A program made the position numbers and the translations under genes. Under the pieces are notes generated by a model. It did not search any database, had not been told where the DNA came from, and was given only the letters and a program-made list of their open reading frames with translations. DNA of 64,000 nt from Oscillospiraceae bacterium (lineage in GTDB: Bacteria > Bacillota > Clostridia > WRLR01), in the NCBI GenBank assembly GCA_009777515.1, contig WRLR01000002.1:1-64000 (forward strand). The letters are read 5' to 3'. Shown here one piece after another: positions 25,593 to 34,723 of the stretch; the stretch's first letter is position 1, and each line of letters starts with the position of its first letter.

Positions 25593-27389
25593 GTGGTTAT
25601 GTGGCAATGCATTAAATTATTATATAAAAGAGGGTTTATGTCTATCGCATTGATTTTGGCATTCGCTTCGTTAGTCTGGGCTGTGGCGATAATGCTATGT
25701 CCCGCTGTACCTGTGCATGCCGCCGGAGGTTCGCAATTTTCCGAACAGCTTAAATACAACGCAGTATCTGTTCCGTCATCTTGGGCGACAGAGGAGATTG
25801 CGCTTGCGCGGGAAGCGGGGCTGGTAACAGACAGCGCGGCGCGCAACTACGCGGGGGCCATAACGCGGGAGCAGTTTTGCGAGTTGCTGGTGAGGCTGTA
25901 TGACAAGCTGGTGGGTGGCGCCACCGCGAGCACGACAGGTTCGGGCGCGGCGGGCGCGGGTATGGTGGGCGCGGACGCGGCGGGCGCGGGCGCGGCGCTT
26001 GTCGGCGGGGCGAGCCCGTTTGCGGACACCGATAACCCCGCCGTCGTCAGGGCGCACGGGCTAGGGCTGGTCAGCGGCGTGTCGACGGGCGTGTTCGACC
26101 CCAACAGGGAGATAACTAGGCAGGAGATATGCGCGATGCTTGTGCGGTGCATAGATAAGGCCGTGCAGGGCGCGGACATATCATCTTATAAAGTCAGCGC
26201 TTTCTCCGACGGTGAAAAAATTGACGCCTGGGCCAGGCCATTCGTATACTACGCATACGATCATAAAATAATGTCCGGCATGTCGGAGGGCGCCGTCACA
26301 ATCGCCCCGCTGGACAATGTGACGTGCGAGCAGGCGATTGTGCTGGTATACCGCGCACACCTCGGAAAATATGCGGCTGGGGCAACGGCAGCGTCCGGGG
26401 CTGAGGCTGGGGCAACGGCTACGGCCGGGGCTGTGGTCAGAGTCGCGCCATTCGAATTTGCCGACGGGCATGCCGATACGATCACCACGGCGATGGAGAG
26501 GGGCGAGAGCCTCTTTCAGAACAGCCGGCACATCGACCTGCAGCGCCTCGGGGCCTACAATGCGCCTGTCCAGGTCTTCGCCATATGGTGCGCGGACAAA
26601 TATGTGGCCGACGCTTATAAATACGCCAATTCGGCCATTGATTTTTTTGAGGGCGAGTTGGCGGCGCACAGCGACATTATAGAGTTGGCGCTGTCGCTGG
26701 ATGACATTGAGCGAAACGCGCGGAACGGGAAAATCAGTGCGATCCTGGCGCTGGAAGGCGGCGAGCCGCTGGACGGCAAGCTTGATAACCTCGACCATTT
26801 TTACAACAGGGGCGTCAGGCTCATCACGCTCACATGGAACCGGGAAAACGAGCTGGGGTACGGCGTCGGCTCGACGGCTAACGCAGACAAGGGGCTAAAG
26901 CCCTTCGGGGTGGATTGCGTAAAGAGGATGAACGAACTCGGCATGATTATCGACGTTTCGCACCTCAACGACGCGGGGTTCTGGGACGTGGACAGGCTGA
27001 GCGCGAAGCCATACATGGCCAGCCATTCCAACGCCCGCTCCGTCACGGCGCACGCCCGCAACCTGAGCGACGCCCAAATAAAGGCGCTGGTCAATAAAGG
27101 CGGCATCATCGGGCTGAACATGTACCCCGGGTTTTTGGCGGAGCCCGGCGACATCGCAAATATCGACAGCATTAAAGGGCATATCGAACGTTTTATTACG
27201 CTGGGCGCCGGCGACAACCTGGGCCTGGGCTCCGATTTCGACGGTATATCCGCGCCGCCTGTCGGCATTAAAGACGTATCCTCGTTAAAAACGCTGGAGG
27301 GCACGATTGCCGATGCGTTCGGCAATGATGTGGCTGCAAAAATTATGTCTGACAACTACTACGCGTTTTTCAAGCGCTTTTTTGGCTGA
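25593..27389 (+). CDS. SLH-anchored membrane dipeptidase (peptidase M19)
   Basis: 598 residues. A signal peptide (basic N-region, hydrophobic core, cut near 'VHA' at residue 44) is followed by three SLH-type modules (about 50-105, 140-195, 200-265: 'AITREQFCELLVRLYD', 'GVFDPNREITRQEICAMLVR', 'NVTCEQAIVLVYRAHLG') and then an M19 barrel. The zinc ligands are all present: 'DGHADT' (HxD), 'LALEGGEPL' (Glu), 'IDVSHLND' and 'ASHSNARSV' (His), 'LGSDFDGI' (Asp). So this is a cell-wall-bound enzyme cleaving dipeptides or a related amide outside the cell. Gly/Ala repeats separate SLH 1 from SLH 2 and SLH 3 from the enzyme. GTG start; an ATG two codons on is an alternative. A TATAAT at 25532-25537 is a likely -10. 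Confidence 0.88.
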   Translation: MVMWQCIKLLYKRGFMSIALILAFASLVWAVAIMLCPAVPVHAAGGSQFSEQLKYNAVSVPSSWATEEIALAREAGLVTDSAARNYAGAITREQFCELLVRLYDKLVGGATASTTGSGAAGAGMVGADAAGAGAALVGGASPFADTDNPAVVRAHGLGLVSGVSTGVFDPNREITRQEICAMLVRCIDKAVQGADISSYKVSAFSDGEKIDAWARPFVYYAYDHKIMSGMSEGAVTIAPLDNVTCEQAIVLVYRAHLGKYAAGATAASGAEAGATATAGAVVRVAPFEFADGHADTITTAMERGESLFQNSRHIDLQRLGAYNAPVQVFAIWCADKYVADAYKYANSAIDFFEGELAAHSDIIELALSLDDIERNARNGKISAILALEGGEPLDGKLDNLDHFYNRGVRLITLTWNRENELGYGVGSTANADKGLKPFGVDCVKRMNELGMIIDVSHLNDAGFWDVDRLSAKPYMASHSNARSVTAHARNLSDAQIKALVNKGGIIGLNMYPGFLAEPGDIANIDSIKGHIERFITLGAGDNLGLGSDFDGISAPPVGIKDVSSLKTLEGTIADAFGNDVAAKIMSDNYYAFFKRFFG

Positions 27390-27448
27390 TACGCAAAGGT
27401 ATAGTTTTTATTTACATTAATATGCATATTTGAAAGGATCCGCACGCC

Positions 27449-28444
27449 GTGAAAAATGTTTTGATACCTGAATGGATTGGTGAGGAAGGCGAAAAGATGC
27501 TTCATGGGCGCGTCAATGTTTTGCGCTGCGACGGCGTGGACGAGTTGTCGTTATGCGCCGCAGTGGCGGAAGCGGATGGCATCGTGCTACGCTCGCGGGC
27601 GCGCATAACAGAAGCTGTGCTAAAAAGCGCGCCTCGCCTGCGTGTGGTTTCGCGCACGGGCGTCGGTATTGACAATATAGATGTAGAAGCCTGCACGCGC
27701 CACGGCGTCATGGTCTGCTATCTGCCGGGCATGAACGCCTACGCGGTTGCAGAGCATGCGATGGCCCTCATGCTGGCGCTGCTCAAATGCCTGCCGGCCA
27801 TGGATCGCGCCATGCGAAGCATACGCGGCGGCGGCGAGGGCACTGGAGAGGGCAGCGGCAGCGGCGGCGGCTGGGACATCCGCCTCAAAAATCTACCGCA
27901 AGACACCTACGGAAAAGTGCTTGGCATATTAGGGCTCGGTCGCATCGGACGCGAGGTGGCGGATCGGGCCCGCGTGTTCGGGATGAAGACCATAGGCTAC
28001 GATCCGTATGTGAAGCAGATAGACGGCGTCGAGTGGATGGAACCGGACGAGGTCGTCGCAAGCGCGGACGTATTGACGCTGCACCTTCCGGAATCGGAGC
28101 AAACGCGCCGTTTCATGGACGGCGGGCGCATAGCGCGCATGAAGCCCACGGCGTACTTGATAAACACCAGTCGGGGGGGCGTCGTCGATCAGGCCGCCCT
28201 GGCTCAGGCGCTAAAAGAGGGGCGCATCGCGGGCGCGGCGCTCGATGTGTACGAGGACGAGCCGCCGGCGGCGGGCGACGCGCTGCTCGCGCTGGACAAT
28301 GTCATCCTGACGCCGCATGTAGCGGCCCTCACCGAGCAGTGCGGCGCCGCGATGATGCGCGAGGCGGTGTGGTTGTTGTTGGCCGCCCTGGACGGCGAGG
28401 CCGTTCCGCCGATGTATATAGCCAACGCGGCAGCGTTTACATAA
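27449..28444 (+). CDS. D-isomer-specific 2-hydroxyacid dehydrogenase (phosphoglycerate dehydrogenase-like)
   Basis: 331 residues from a GTG start after GAAAGGA. The substrate-binding half has 'LRVVSRTGVGIDNIDVEA'; the NAD-binding half has 'GILGLGRIGREVADRARVFGMKTIGYDPY' (GxGxxG then Asp, favouring NAD). Catalytic residues: Arg in 'INTSRGGVVDQ', Glu in 'DVYEDEPP' and His in 'LTPHVAALTEQ'. A Gly/Glu/Ser insert ('GGGEGTGEGSGSGGGW', about residues 129-144) is placed between the domain-connecting helix and the Rossmann domain, where family members have none. It heads a unit with a cupin, an aldehyde dehydrogenase and xylulokinase, so a role in sugar-acid breakdown is more likely than serine synthesis. 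Confidence 0.87.
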   Translation: MKNVLIPEWIGEEGEKMLHGRVNVLRCDGVDELSLCAAVAEADGIVLRSRARITEAVLKSAPRLRVVSRTGVGIDNIDVEACTRHGVMVCYLPGMNAYAVAEHAMALMLALLKCLPAMDRAMRSIRGGGEGTGEGSGSGGGWDIRLKNLPQDTYGKVLGILGLGRIGREVADRARVFGMKTIGYDPYVKQIDGVEWMEPDEVVASADVLTLHLPESEQTRRFMDGGRIARMKPTAYLINTSRGGVVDQAALAQALKEGRIAGAALDVYEDEPPAAGDALLALDNVILTPHVAALTEQCGAAMMREAVWLLLAALDGEAVPPMYIANAAAFT

Positions 28445-28454
28445 TGCAACCGGC

Positions 28455-28640
28455 GCGATGAGGACACCGCGCCCTACGAAAATCGACGCGATGAGGACTT
28501 CACGCCCTACGAAAATCGACGCGATGAGGACATCGCGCCCTACTAAAATCGTTGCATCTTGGACTTCGCGCCCTACGAAAATCCGCGCGATTTGGAAGCC
28601 GTGCCCTACGAAAATCGACGCGACTTGGACACCGCGCTGG
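28455..28640. repeat. 33-bp tandem repeat, about 5.6 units
   Basis: Units begin at 28455, 28488, 28521, 28554, 28587 and 28620, consensus GCGATGAGGACATCGCGCCC then TACGAAAATCGAC. There are no unique spacers, so it is not a CRISPR array. The part GGACATCGCGCCCTA also appears at the right end of the 23730-23850 element. It lies in the leader of the cupin gene, 11 bases after the dehydrogenase stop, and stays open in the cupin frame. Confidence 0.85.
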
Positions 28641-28712
28641 AAGTACATAAATCAACAATATAATCGAAACATAATAAATATCGATGAGGGGTTAAAAGAG
28701 AGGCTGATTATT

Positions 28713-29096
28713 ATGAAGTACATGGTGAATGTCAATGACAAAACGGCGGACGTGGATGCGCGTTCACTGCGCGACCATGTGAAGGACAGGGAAAAGACGG
28801 TGCTGCGGGACACATATTACCTGATAGAGCAGGGTATCGCGCCGTCGCGCACGCTGACGATGGGGCAGACCGTCATCTACCCGACCGGCTCCACGACGGG
28901 CCACAGCCACGACGACATGGAAGAAGTGTATTACGTCATTTCGGGAGAGGGCGAAATGGTCGTGGGCGAAGATCGCTACCCCGTGCGAGCGGGCGACGCC
29001 CTCTATGTGCCGCCCGGCGAGTTCCATACGACGTTCCAAAAAGGCAACCTGCCGCTGACCGTCGTGTGGGTGACGGCAAAACTGGAAAACAAATAA
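28713..29096 (+). CDS. Small cupin-domain protein
   Basis: 127 residues. The ATG at 28713 follows AGAGAGG; the frame is open further upstream through the 33-bp repeat but without a site. Residues 55-115 form a single cupin barrel: 'GSTTGHSHDDMEEVYYVISGEGEMVVG' (motif 1, with His, His and Glu metal ligands) and 'VPPGEFHTTFQ' (motif 2, final His). Such proteins bind a divalent metal and often isomerise or stabilise sugar acids, or sense them. Lying between a 2-hydroxyacid dehydrogenase and an aldehyde dehydrogenase it is probably a pathway enzyme; the reaction is unknown. Confidence 0.85.
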   Translation: MKYMVNVNDKTADVDARSLRDHVKDREKTVLRDTYYLIEQGIAPSRTLTMGQTVIYPTGSTTGHSHDDMEEVYYVISGEGEMVVGEDRYPVRAGDALYVPPGEFHTTFQKGNLPLTVVWVTAKLENK

Positions 29097-29151
29097 TAAA
29101 GTCTAAACAACGAGCAATATCCTATTGAGAAAAAATCGGGAGGATTGGCTA

Positions 29152-30594
29152 ATGACCATGTATCCATTTTATATAGCCGGAGATGCAACAATGGAGGGCG
29201 ACGGGAAAATATCCGTTGTGGATCCGGCCACTGGGGAGGCGTTCGCCACTGTCCCCGCCGCGTCCCGGGAGCAGACGGAACAAGCCGTCGCAGCCGCGCA
29301 CGGCGCATTCCCCGCATGGGCGGGCGCGTCGCCCTTTGAGCGGGGCAAGCTGCTGCGGTCAGACGCAATCAACGTGCGCTCCGCCGCCGGGGACATCGCG
29401 GCGCTGATGACGCGCGAGCAGGGCAAGCCGCTCCCGGAGGCGCTTGGCGAGGTACACAAGGGCGCGGAAATCCTGGACTATTACGCCGCCGAGGGCGAGC
29501 GGGTGTACGGGCGCGTCATCGCGGCGCCGGACGGGGCTTCGTACCGCAGCGAAGTGATCTACCAGCCCATAGGCGTCGCCGCAGCCATATCACCGTGGAA
29601 CTACCCGATAGAGCTGCTGGCTTGGAAGGCGGGCGGCGCTCTGGCCTCCGGTTGCACACTTGTAGCGAAGGTCCCCACCGAGACGCCTCTGTGCGCGCTG
29701 GCTTTCGCCCGTTGCATACTGGACGCCGGCGTCCCGGCGGGCGTTTTCTCCGCCATCGCTGGGGCGGGGCGCACTATAGGCGACATGCTGGTGCGCCACC
29801 CACAGGTGCGTAAAATTGCTTTTACGGGCTCGACGGCGGTCGGGCGCGATGTGGCGCTGGCCGCTGCGGCTTCATTTAAGAAAGTGTCGCTCGAATTAGG
29901 GGGCAGCCTGCCCATGCTTGTGTTCGGCGACTGCGATCTCGAAGCGGCGGTGAGCGGGGCGCTGCGGCGCTCGTTCCGCAACATGGGGCAGATATGCATC
30001 GCCGTCAACCGCATATACGTGCAGCGGGCGGTGTACGAAGAATTCCTGGTGAGGCTGGGCAGAGCGGCGGAGGGGCTGGTGATCGGCAACGGGTTCGACG
30101 AGGGCGTCGACCTTGGGCCAATGTGCACCGCGCGCGGGCTCGCCGTGGTGCAGGAGCATGTGCGCGACGCCGTCGAAAAGGGCGCGCGGCTCGTCACGGG
30201 CGGGGCGGCGCCGGAGGGCGCAGCATTCGAAAAGGGCCTGTTCTACAAGCCGACGGTACTGGCCGACGCCACGCCGAGCATGAAGGTGATGGCGGAGGAA
30301 ACGTTCGGACCGGTCGTGGGCGTCGCCCCATTCGAAACGGCGGACGAAGCGGTGGCGATGGCCAACGACACGCCATACGGGTTGGCTTCCATCGTATATA
30401 CGAGCAGCCTGGCCACCGCCCACAAAACCGCCATGGAAATACGCGCAGGAAATGTGTCCATCAACAACCCCGACCCGGGCGTACTCAACGCCCCATACGG
30501 GGGCTGGCAGGAGTCGGGCATCGGCTGCGAGCACGGCCCGGAGGGCCTGATGGAGTACCTGCGCATAAAACACATAAGGACACGGTATATATAA
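29152..30594 (+). CDS. NAD(P)-dependent aldehyde dehydrogenase
   Basis: 480 residues from the ATG at 29152, preceded by GGGAGGA; an upstream ATG at 29125 precedes the site. Cofactor motif 'ISPWNYPIELLAWKAGGALASGCT', the 'FTGSTAVGR' loop, catalytic Glu in 'VSLELGGSLPMLV' and catalytic Cys in 'NMGQICIAVNR' are all present, as is the late 'EETFGPVVGV'. The overall pattern is closest to succinate-semialdehyde or glycolaldehyde/lactaldehyde dehydrogenases. It lies 55 bases after the cupin gene and 12 before xylulokinase, so it is probably co-transcribed and oxidises an aldehyde made in the same sugar pathway. Confidence 0.92.
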   Translation: MTMYPFYIAGDATMEGDGKISVVDPATGEAFATVPAASREQTEQAVAAAHGAFPAWAGASPFERGKLLRSDAINVRSAAGDIAALMTREQGKPLPEALGEVHKGAEILDYYAAEGERVYGRVIAAPDGASYRSEVIYQPIGVAAAISPWNYPIELLAWKAGGALASGCTLVAKVPTETPLCALAFARCILDAGVPAGVFSAIAGAGRTIGDMLVRHPQVRKIAFTGSTAVGRDVALAAAASFKKVSLELGGSLPMLVFGDCDLEAAVSGALRRSFRNMGQICIAVNRIYVQRAVYEEFLVRLGRAAEGLVIGNGFDEGVDLGPMCTARGLAVVQEHVRDAVEKGARLVTGGAAPEGAAFEKGLFYKPTVLADATPSMKVMAEETFGPVVGVAPFETADEAVAMANDTPYGLASIVYTSSLATAHKTAMEIRAGNVSINNPDPGVLNAPYGGWQESGIGCEHGPEGLMEYLRIKHIRTRYI

Positions 30595-30606
30595 GGATTA
30601 TAAACT

Positions 30607-32094
30607 ATGCTATATATTGGGATAGACTTGGGCACGACGTCCGTTAAAATGCTGCTCGTCGATGAGGGAGGCGATATCCGCCGTACGGTATCGGTGGACT
30701 ACCCGCTCGATATCAACGACGCGGGGTGGTCGCAGCAAAACCCGGGCGACTGGTGGGACGGGGTCGTCACTGGGATGGGTGAGCTGATGCGCGGCGTCAG
30801 CGACGCGGCAGAGGTGCGCGCACTGGCGTTCAGTGGGCAGATGCACGGGCTCGTCATATTGGACGCGGACGATGAGGTGATCCGCCCCGCCATTTTGTGG
30901 AACGACCAGCGCACCGCAAAGCAGTGCGACGCCCTGAACAACGGTATTGGCCGCCGGACGCTCATCGACAACACAGCCAATGTCGCACTGACGGGCTTCA
31001 CCGCCCCCAAAATACTGTGGGTGAATGAAAATGAGCCCGAAAATTTCGCCCGCATAAACAAAATTATGCTGCCCAAGGACTATATCGCCTACAGGCTCAC
31101 GGGCATATTCGCGACCGATTATTCGGACGCTGCCGGTACGCTGCTGCTAGACGTCAAGCGGCGCGAGTGGTCGCCTTTCATGCTGGAAGCCGCCGGGGTG
31201 AAGAGGGAGCAGTTACCGGCGCTCTACAACAGCTTCGATTGCGTCGGGACATTAACGGAGGGCGCCGCGCGCGCCCTTGGCCTTAGCACAGAAACAAAGG
31301 TCGTGATCGGCGGCGGCGACCAGGCGGTCGGCGCGGTCGGCGCAGGGACAGTCATCGGCGGCATGTGCTCGGTTTCGCTGGGGACCGCCGGTGTCGTGCT
31401 CGTAGCGGGCGACGTGTTCCAGGTGGACTACTCGGACGCCGCGCTCCACTCGTTCTGCCACGCCAACGGGCAATATTACATGATGGGCGTCACCCTGGCC
31501 GCCGGCGGCTCCAACGAGTGGTGGGTGGAGGGCATCCTTGGGACAGACGACTATGGGGCGGAGCAAGAGGACATTTCAATTTCGACGCTTGGGGACAACA
31601 AGGTTTTTTACCTACCATATATAACCGGGGAGCGGACACCGCACAACGACCCGTATGCGCGCGGCGCGTTCGTCGGCATGAGCAGCGCCACGCGGCGCGC
31701 GGACATGACACAGGCCGTGATGGAGGGCGTGGCGTTCAGCCTGCGGGATTCGCTAGAGGTGGCGCGGCGGCTGGGCGCCGACGTGAAGACCGCCCGAATC
31801 ATCAGCGGCGGCGCCAAGAGCGCGTTGTGGTGCCAAATTATAGCCAATGTGTTCGGCGTAGACGTGGAGCGGATCAACAGCCAGGAAGGCTCCGCCCTGG
31901 GCGCCGCCATCCTCGCGATGGTCGGCGACGGCGCGTTCGCCACGGTGGAAGAAGCCTGTGGGACGCTCATTTCCGTGACCGACCGGTTCGCGCCGGACCC
32001 GGCGGCGGTAGCGAAATACAATGATAAATATAAAGTGTTCCGGCAGTTGTACCAAGATTTGAAATCCACATATAAAATGATGAAAGCAGATTAA
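30607..32094 (+). CDS. xylB: Xylulokinase (FGGY family)
   Basis: 495 residues, standard for FGGY kinases. 'YIGIDLGTTSVKMLLVD' is the N-terminal phosphate loop; 'FSGQMHGLVILD' and 'AILWNDQRT' are signature stretches of xylulokinases, holding substrate contacts; 'GGGDQAVGAVGAG' contains the catalytic Asp; 'ISGGAKSALWCQIIANVFG' is the second FGGY signature. It phosphorylates D-xylulose (or a close ketopentose) with ATP for the pentose phosphate route. No xylose isomerase gene is beside it. Last gene of the unit that starts at 27449. Confidence 0.92.
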   Translation: MLYIGIDLGTTSVKMLLVDEGGDIRRTVSVDYPLDINDAGWSQQNPGDWWDGVVTGMGELMRGVSDAAEVRALAFSGQMHGLVILDADDEVIRPAILWNDQRTAKQCDALNNGIGRRTLIDNTANVALTGFTAPKILWVNENEPENFARINKIMLPKDYIAYRLTGIFATDYSDAAGTLLLDVKRREWSPFMLEAAGVKREQLPALYNSFDCVGTLTEGAARALGLSTETKVVIGGGDQAVGAVGAGTVIGGMCSVSLGTAGVVLVAGDVFQVDYSDAALHSFCHANGQYYMMGVTLAAGGSNEWWVEGILGTDDYGAEQEDISISTLGDNKVFYLPYITGERTPHNDPYARGAFVGMSSATRRADMTQAVMEGVAFSLRDSLEVARRLGADVKTARIISGGAKSALWCQIIANVFGVDVERINSQEGSALGAAILAMVGDGAFATVEEACGTLISVTDRFAPDPAAVAKYNDKYKVFRQLYQDLKSTYKMMKAD

Positions 32095-32095
32095 T

Positions 32096-32220
32096 TGTCC
32101 GCCGCGCCACCCGCCGTACCACCCGCTACTCCACCCGTCGCGCCGCTTGCGGTTTCGCCCGCCGTACCACCCGCTGCGCCACATTAATCCGCGCCACCCG
32201 CCGCAGCTCCGCCCACCGCC
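32096..32220. repeat. GC-rich 'CCACCCGCCGTACC' array crossing a stop codon
   Basis: Imperfect 12-24 base repeats of CCGCCGTACCACCCGCTGCG type fill the gap between xylulokinase and the convergent MATE gene, then continue past the MATE stop codon (32184) into its last codons, which read 'AAAVGGAAAGGAD'. Confidence 0.7.
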
Positions 32221-33584
32221 GCAGCTTCGGTTAACGGCTGTATCCATTTGTACTTTACGAAATGCCACAGGCACAGCACGGTCTTGGGCGCGTTTTCGCT
32301 CAATACCATCACGGCGTAGACCAACGGGAACGAAAGGTTGAACACGAACGCGGCTAGAAATGTGACCGGCAGCCCAATTACCAGCAGGCAGGCGATGTCG
32401 ATGACCGTGCCGGTTTTTGTGTCGCCGCCCGCCCGGAATATGCCGACAATGGTGATGTACGGCACAAGCTTCACGAACGCGCACAGCGCGTTGACCATAA
32501 TTACGTCGGAGGCGGTCGCCTTCACTTCGGGCGCCACATTAAACAGCGACGTGATGGGCGCGCGCAGCAATACAATCATTATGCCCGTCAGCACTGTCAG
32601 GCCGAACACAAGCGCGACATACCTTTTCGAATCCAGTTTAGCCTTCTCCATCTCGTGCGCGCCCACGCTCTTTCCGACTATCACGGCGCAGGCGTGGCAC
32701 ACCCCGGCATAGAACACGAACGAGATGCCCTGGATGGTGTTTGCGATCGAGAGCGACGAGTAGTTGCCCGTGCCCAGGCGGCCAAACATCATGTGGTAGC
32801 CCATCGTGCCCAGCGCCCACAGCACTTCGTTCAGCACGACAGGCATACTGATGCGGATGAACTTCCAAGCGTCTGCCCTCCCAAACGCAAAAACCGTGCG
32901 CGGCGGCGCGGCGATTATGTTCCGCTGGACAACCGATATGGCGAGCAGCATGACCGGGGACGCTATCATGGACACCAACGTGGCGATTGCCGCGCCGCGC
33001 AGCCCCAGTTCCGGAAAACCGAGCTTGCCGAATATCAGCACATAGTTGAGCGCGACGTTGATGCCGACGCTAATCATGCTTACGGCCATGGGCAGCTTCA
33101 CGGATTCCGTGGAACGCAGCACTGTCGTGAATGTCATGCCCATGCTGGAAAATATGAACCCGCACGCCAAAATGGACAGGTACATCGAGCCTTCCGCAAT
33201 GACCAGCGCGTCGTCCGTGAACAGCGCCAGTATAGCGCGCGGCGCAAACAGGGCGGGCAGCGCGTATACCAGCGATATGAGCAGCGTAAAAATGAACAGC
33301 ATCCCATACGTCCGCCGGATGCCGCCCATGTCCTTGACGCCCCAGTACTGCGCGACAAACACCGCCCCGCCCGATGAAAAGCCGAACAGCATCAAATTGA
33401 AAAAGAACATCCACTGTCCGGCCATGCCCACCGACGCAAGCGCGGTCTCGCCCAATTGGCCGACCATGATAGAATCCACCATCGACCCCGAGGACATCAG
33501 CAGGTTCTGCAGCGCGACCGGCAGCGCGAGGCGCAGCGTCGCCGCCCAAAAAGCCCTATCAGAAAAAAAGCCTTTCTTCACCAT
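32184..33584 (-). CDS. MATE-family multidrug/metabolite exporter
   Basis: 466 residues with twelve predicted membrane helices. 'LALPVALQNLLMSSGSMVDSIMVGQLGETALASVGMAGQWMF' is the typical first two helices of MATE antiporters, and 'GGAVFVAQYWGVKD' follows. Such proteins expel cationic or amphipathic compounds using Na+ or H+ gradients. The C-terminal ten or so residues are an Ala/Gly tail produced by a repeat array. One base separates its start from the stop of the upstream URO-D-like gene, so the two are translated from one message. Confidence 0.92.
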   Translation of the reverse strand: MVKKGFFSDRAFWAATLRLALPVALQNLLMSSGSMVDSIMVGQLGETALASVGMAGQWMFFFNLMLFGFSSGGAVFVAQYWGVKDMGGIRRTYGMLFIFTLLISLVYALPALFAPRAILALFTDDALVIAEGSMYLSILACGFIFSSMGMTFTTVLRSTESVKLPMAVSMISVGINVALNYVLIFGKLGFPELGLRGAAIATLVSMIASPVMLLAISVVQRNIIAAPPRTVFAFGRADAWKFIRISMPVVLNEVLWALGTMGYHMMFGRLGTGNYSSLSIANTIQGISFVFYAGVCHACAVIVGKSVGAHEMEKAKLDSKRYVALVFGLTVLTGIMIVLLRAPITSLFNVAPEVKATASDVIMVNALCAFVKLVPYITIVGIFRAGGDTKTGTVIDIACLLVIGLPVTFLAAFVFNLSFPLVYAVMVLSENAPKTVLCLWHFVKYKWIQPLTEAAAVGGAAAGGAD

Positions 33585-33585
33585 A

Positions 33586-34701
33586 TCAGCGGCTCCGCCA
33601 GTCCCTTTCGGCGTGCAGCATCAGCGACTCCGCCAGCTTCTGCTCCATTTCTGGGAACTGGAAATACAGCCCGTCAGGCCCTATTTCCTTTATGATTTTA
33701 TCGGCGGCCTCAATCGAGCCTTCAGGGCCATATTCCGCAAGGCTCAGCCACAGCCCCTTGCCGCCCCTCCTTATCTTCCTGTACAGATCGAACCATCTTT
33801 CATTCGCGGCCTTGATGCTGCTCGGCCCGGCAGGCGGCGTCCATTGAATGGCGCCCAGCCTTTCCATCTTCAATAGCGAATCCAGATGCACGATGCATTC
33901 CACCCCGTCCAAGTGAAAAAGGATATTGTCCAGGCCTTCGCACTGTGCGACAAGATACGGCAAAACAAATTCGTCGAAATGCTCCGGCGATATCAGCGCG
34001 GAAAAATCTACCTGTATCTTTGCCGACTTGCCGCTCCCGTAAACGTTATACGGCCCGTAAGCCGAGCTGCCGTCCGGCTTTTTTATCAGTTCATATATTT
34101 CATTGAAGCACGCCGCATATACATCGTTTATTTGCGCCAGCGCCTTCTTCACCTCGTCGGGATAATCATACAAATCGAAACAGAAGCGGTTCGGGCCGCG
34201 CATTGCGGAGAGGATATCGACATTTTCTACCAGATCGGGCTGGCCCACTATAATATCCGTGCCGGACGCAAGCTCGACGCACCTGCGGATCATGCCCAAA
34301 TGCTTCTTCCACCATTCGTTTTTAGGATCGTACTTGAGTTCGAGCCCGTCGTAGCTATCGATACATACGGAAAACCATACCGTCTCCTCCGTGAAAACAG
34401 GCTCGGAACCAATATAGATAGCCAGCGAGCCCGGCCCCAGGAAAGCCCCGGATTGGGGATAGGATTCGGCAAGGAAATCGATCTTGTCGTAACGGTTCAT
34501 CATCCGGGGGTACCGCTTGTCCATGTTTGTGTAGCGTTCGACCAGGCTATCGATCGGCGGCTCCTCCATTAATTCATACAGCCCGCGCCCCTTTTCCCTA
34601 ATTGAACGCAGACTCATGAGCGGCCGATCCGTTTTCCCCCCGTGCAACCAAGCATCGTACCGCTGTTTCGTCTCCAGCCAATTGTCCTTAAAATTGATCA
34701 T
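33586..34701 (-). CDS. Uroporphyrinogen decarboxylase (URO-D/MtaA) superfamily protein
   Basis: 371 residues. The barrel pattern includes 'VGQPDLVENVDILSAMRG', 'QVDFSALISPEHFDEFVLPYLVAQCEGLDNILFHLDGVECIVHLDSLL' and 'IQWTPPAGP'. The HxCG zinc motif of CoM methyltransferases is replaced by HLDG. The N-terminus 'RYDAWLHGGKTDRPLM' matches a subgroup often seen beside sugar transport genes in Clostridia (from memory). It starts the segment URO-D then MATE, directly downstream of the second importer operon. Substrate unknown; a role in modifying a transported compound is possible. Confidence 0.75.
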   Translation of the reverse strand: MINFKDNWLETKQRYDAWLHGGKTDRPLMSLRSIREKGRGLYELMEEPPIDSLVERYTNMDKRYPRMMNRYDKIDFLAESYPQSGAFLGPGSLAIYIGSEPVFTEETVWFSVCIDSYDGLELKYDPKNEWWKKHLGMIRRCVELASGTDIIVGQPDLVENVDILSAMRGPNRFCFDLYDYPDEVKKALAQINDVYAACFNEIYELIKKPDGSSAYGPYNVYGSGKSAKIQVDFSALISPEHFDEFVLPYLVAQCEGLDNILFHLDGVECIVHLDSLLKMERLGAIQWTPPAGPSSIKAANERWFDLYRKIRRGGKGLWLSLAEYGPEGSIEAADKIIKEIGPDGLYFQFPEMEQKLAESLMLHAERDWRSR

Positions 34702-34723
34702 CGCAATACCTCATAAATATAAT

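Noticed and set aside
28455-28640. Possible CRISPR array
   Set aside because: The 33-bp units are contiguous with no unique spacers, and no cas genes are present.
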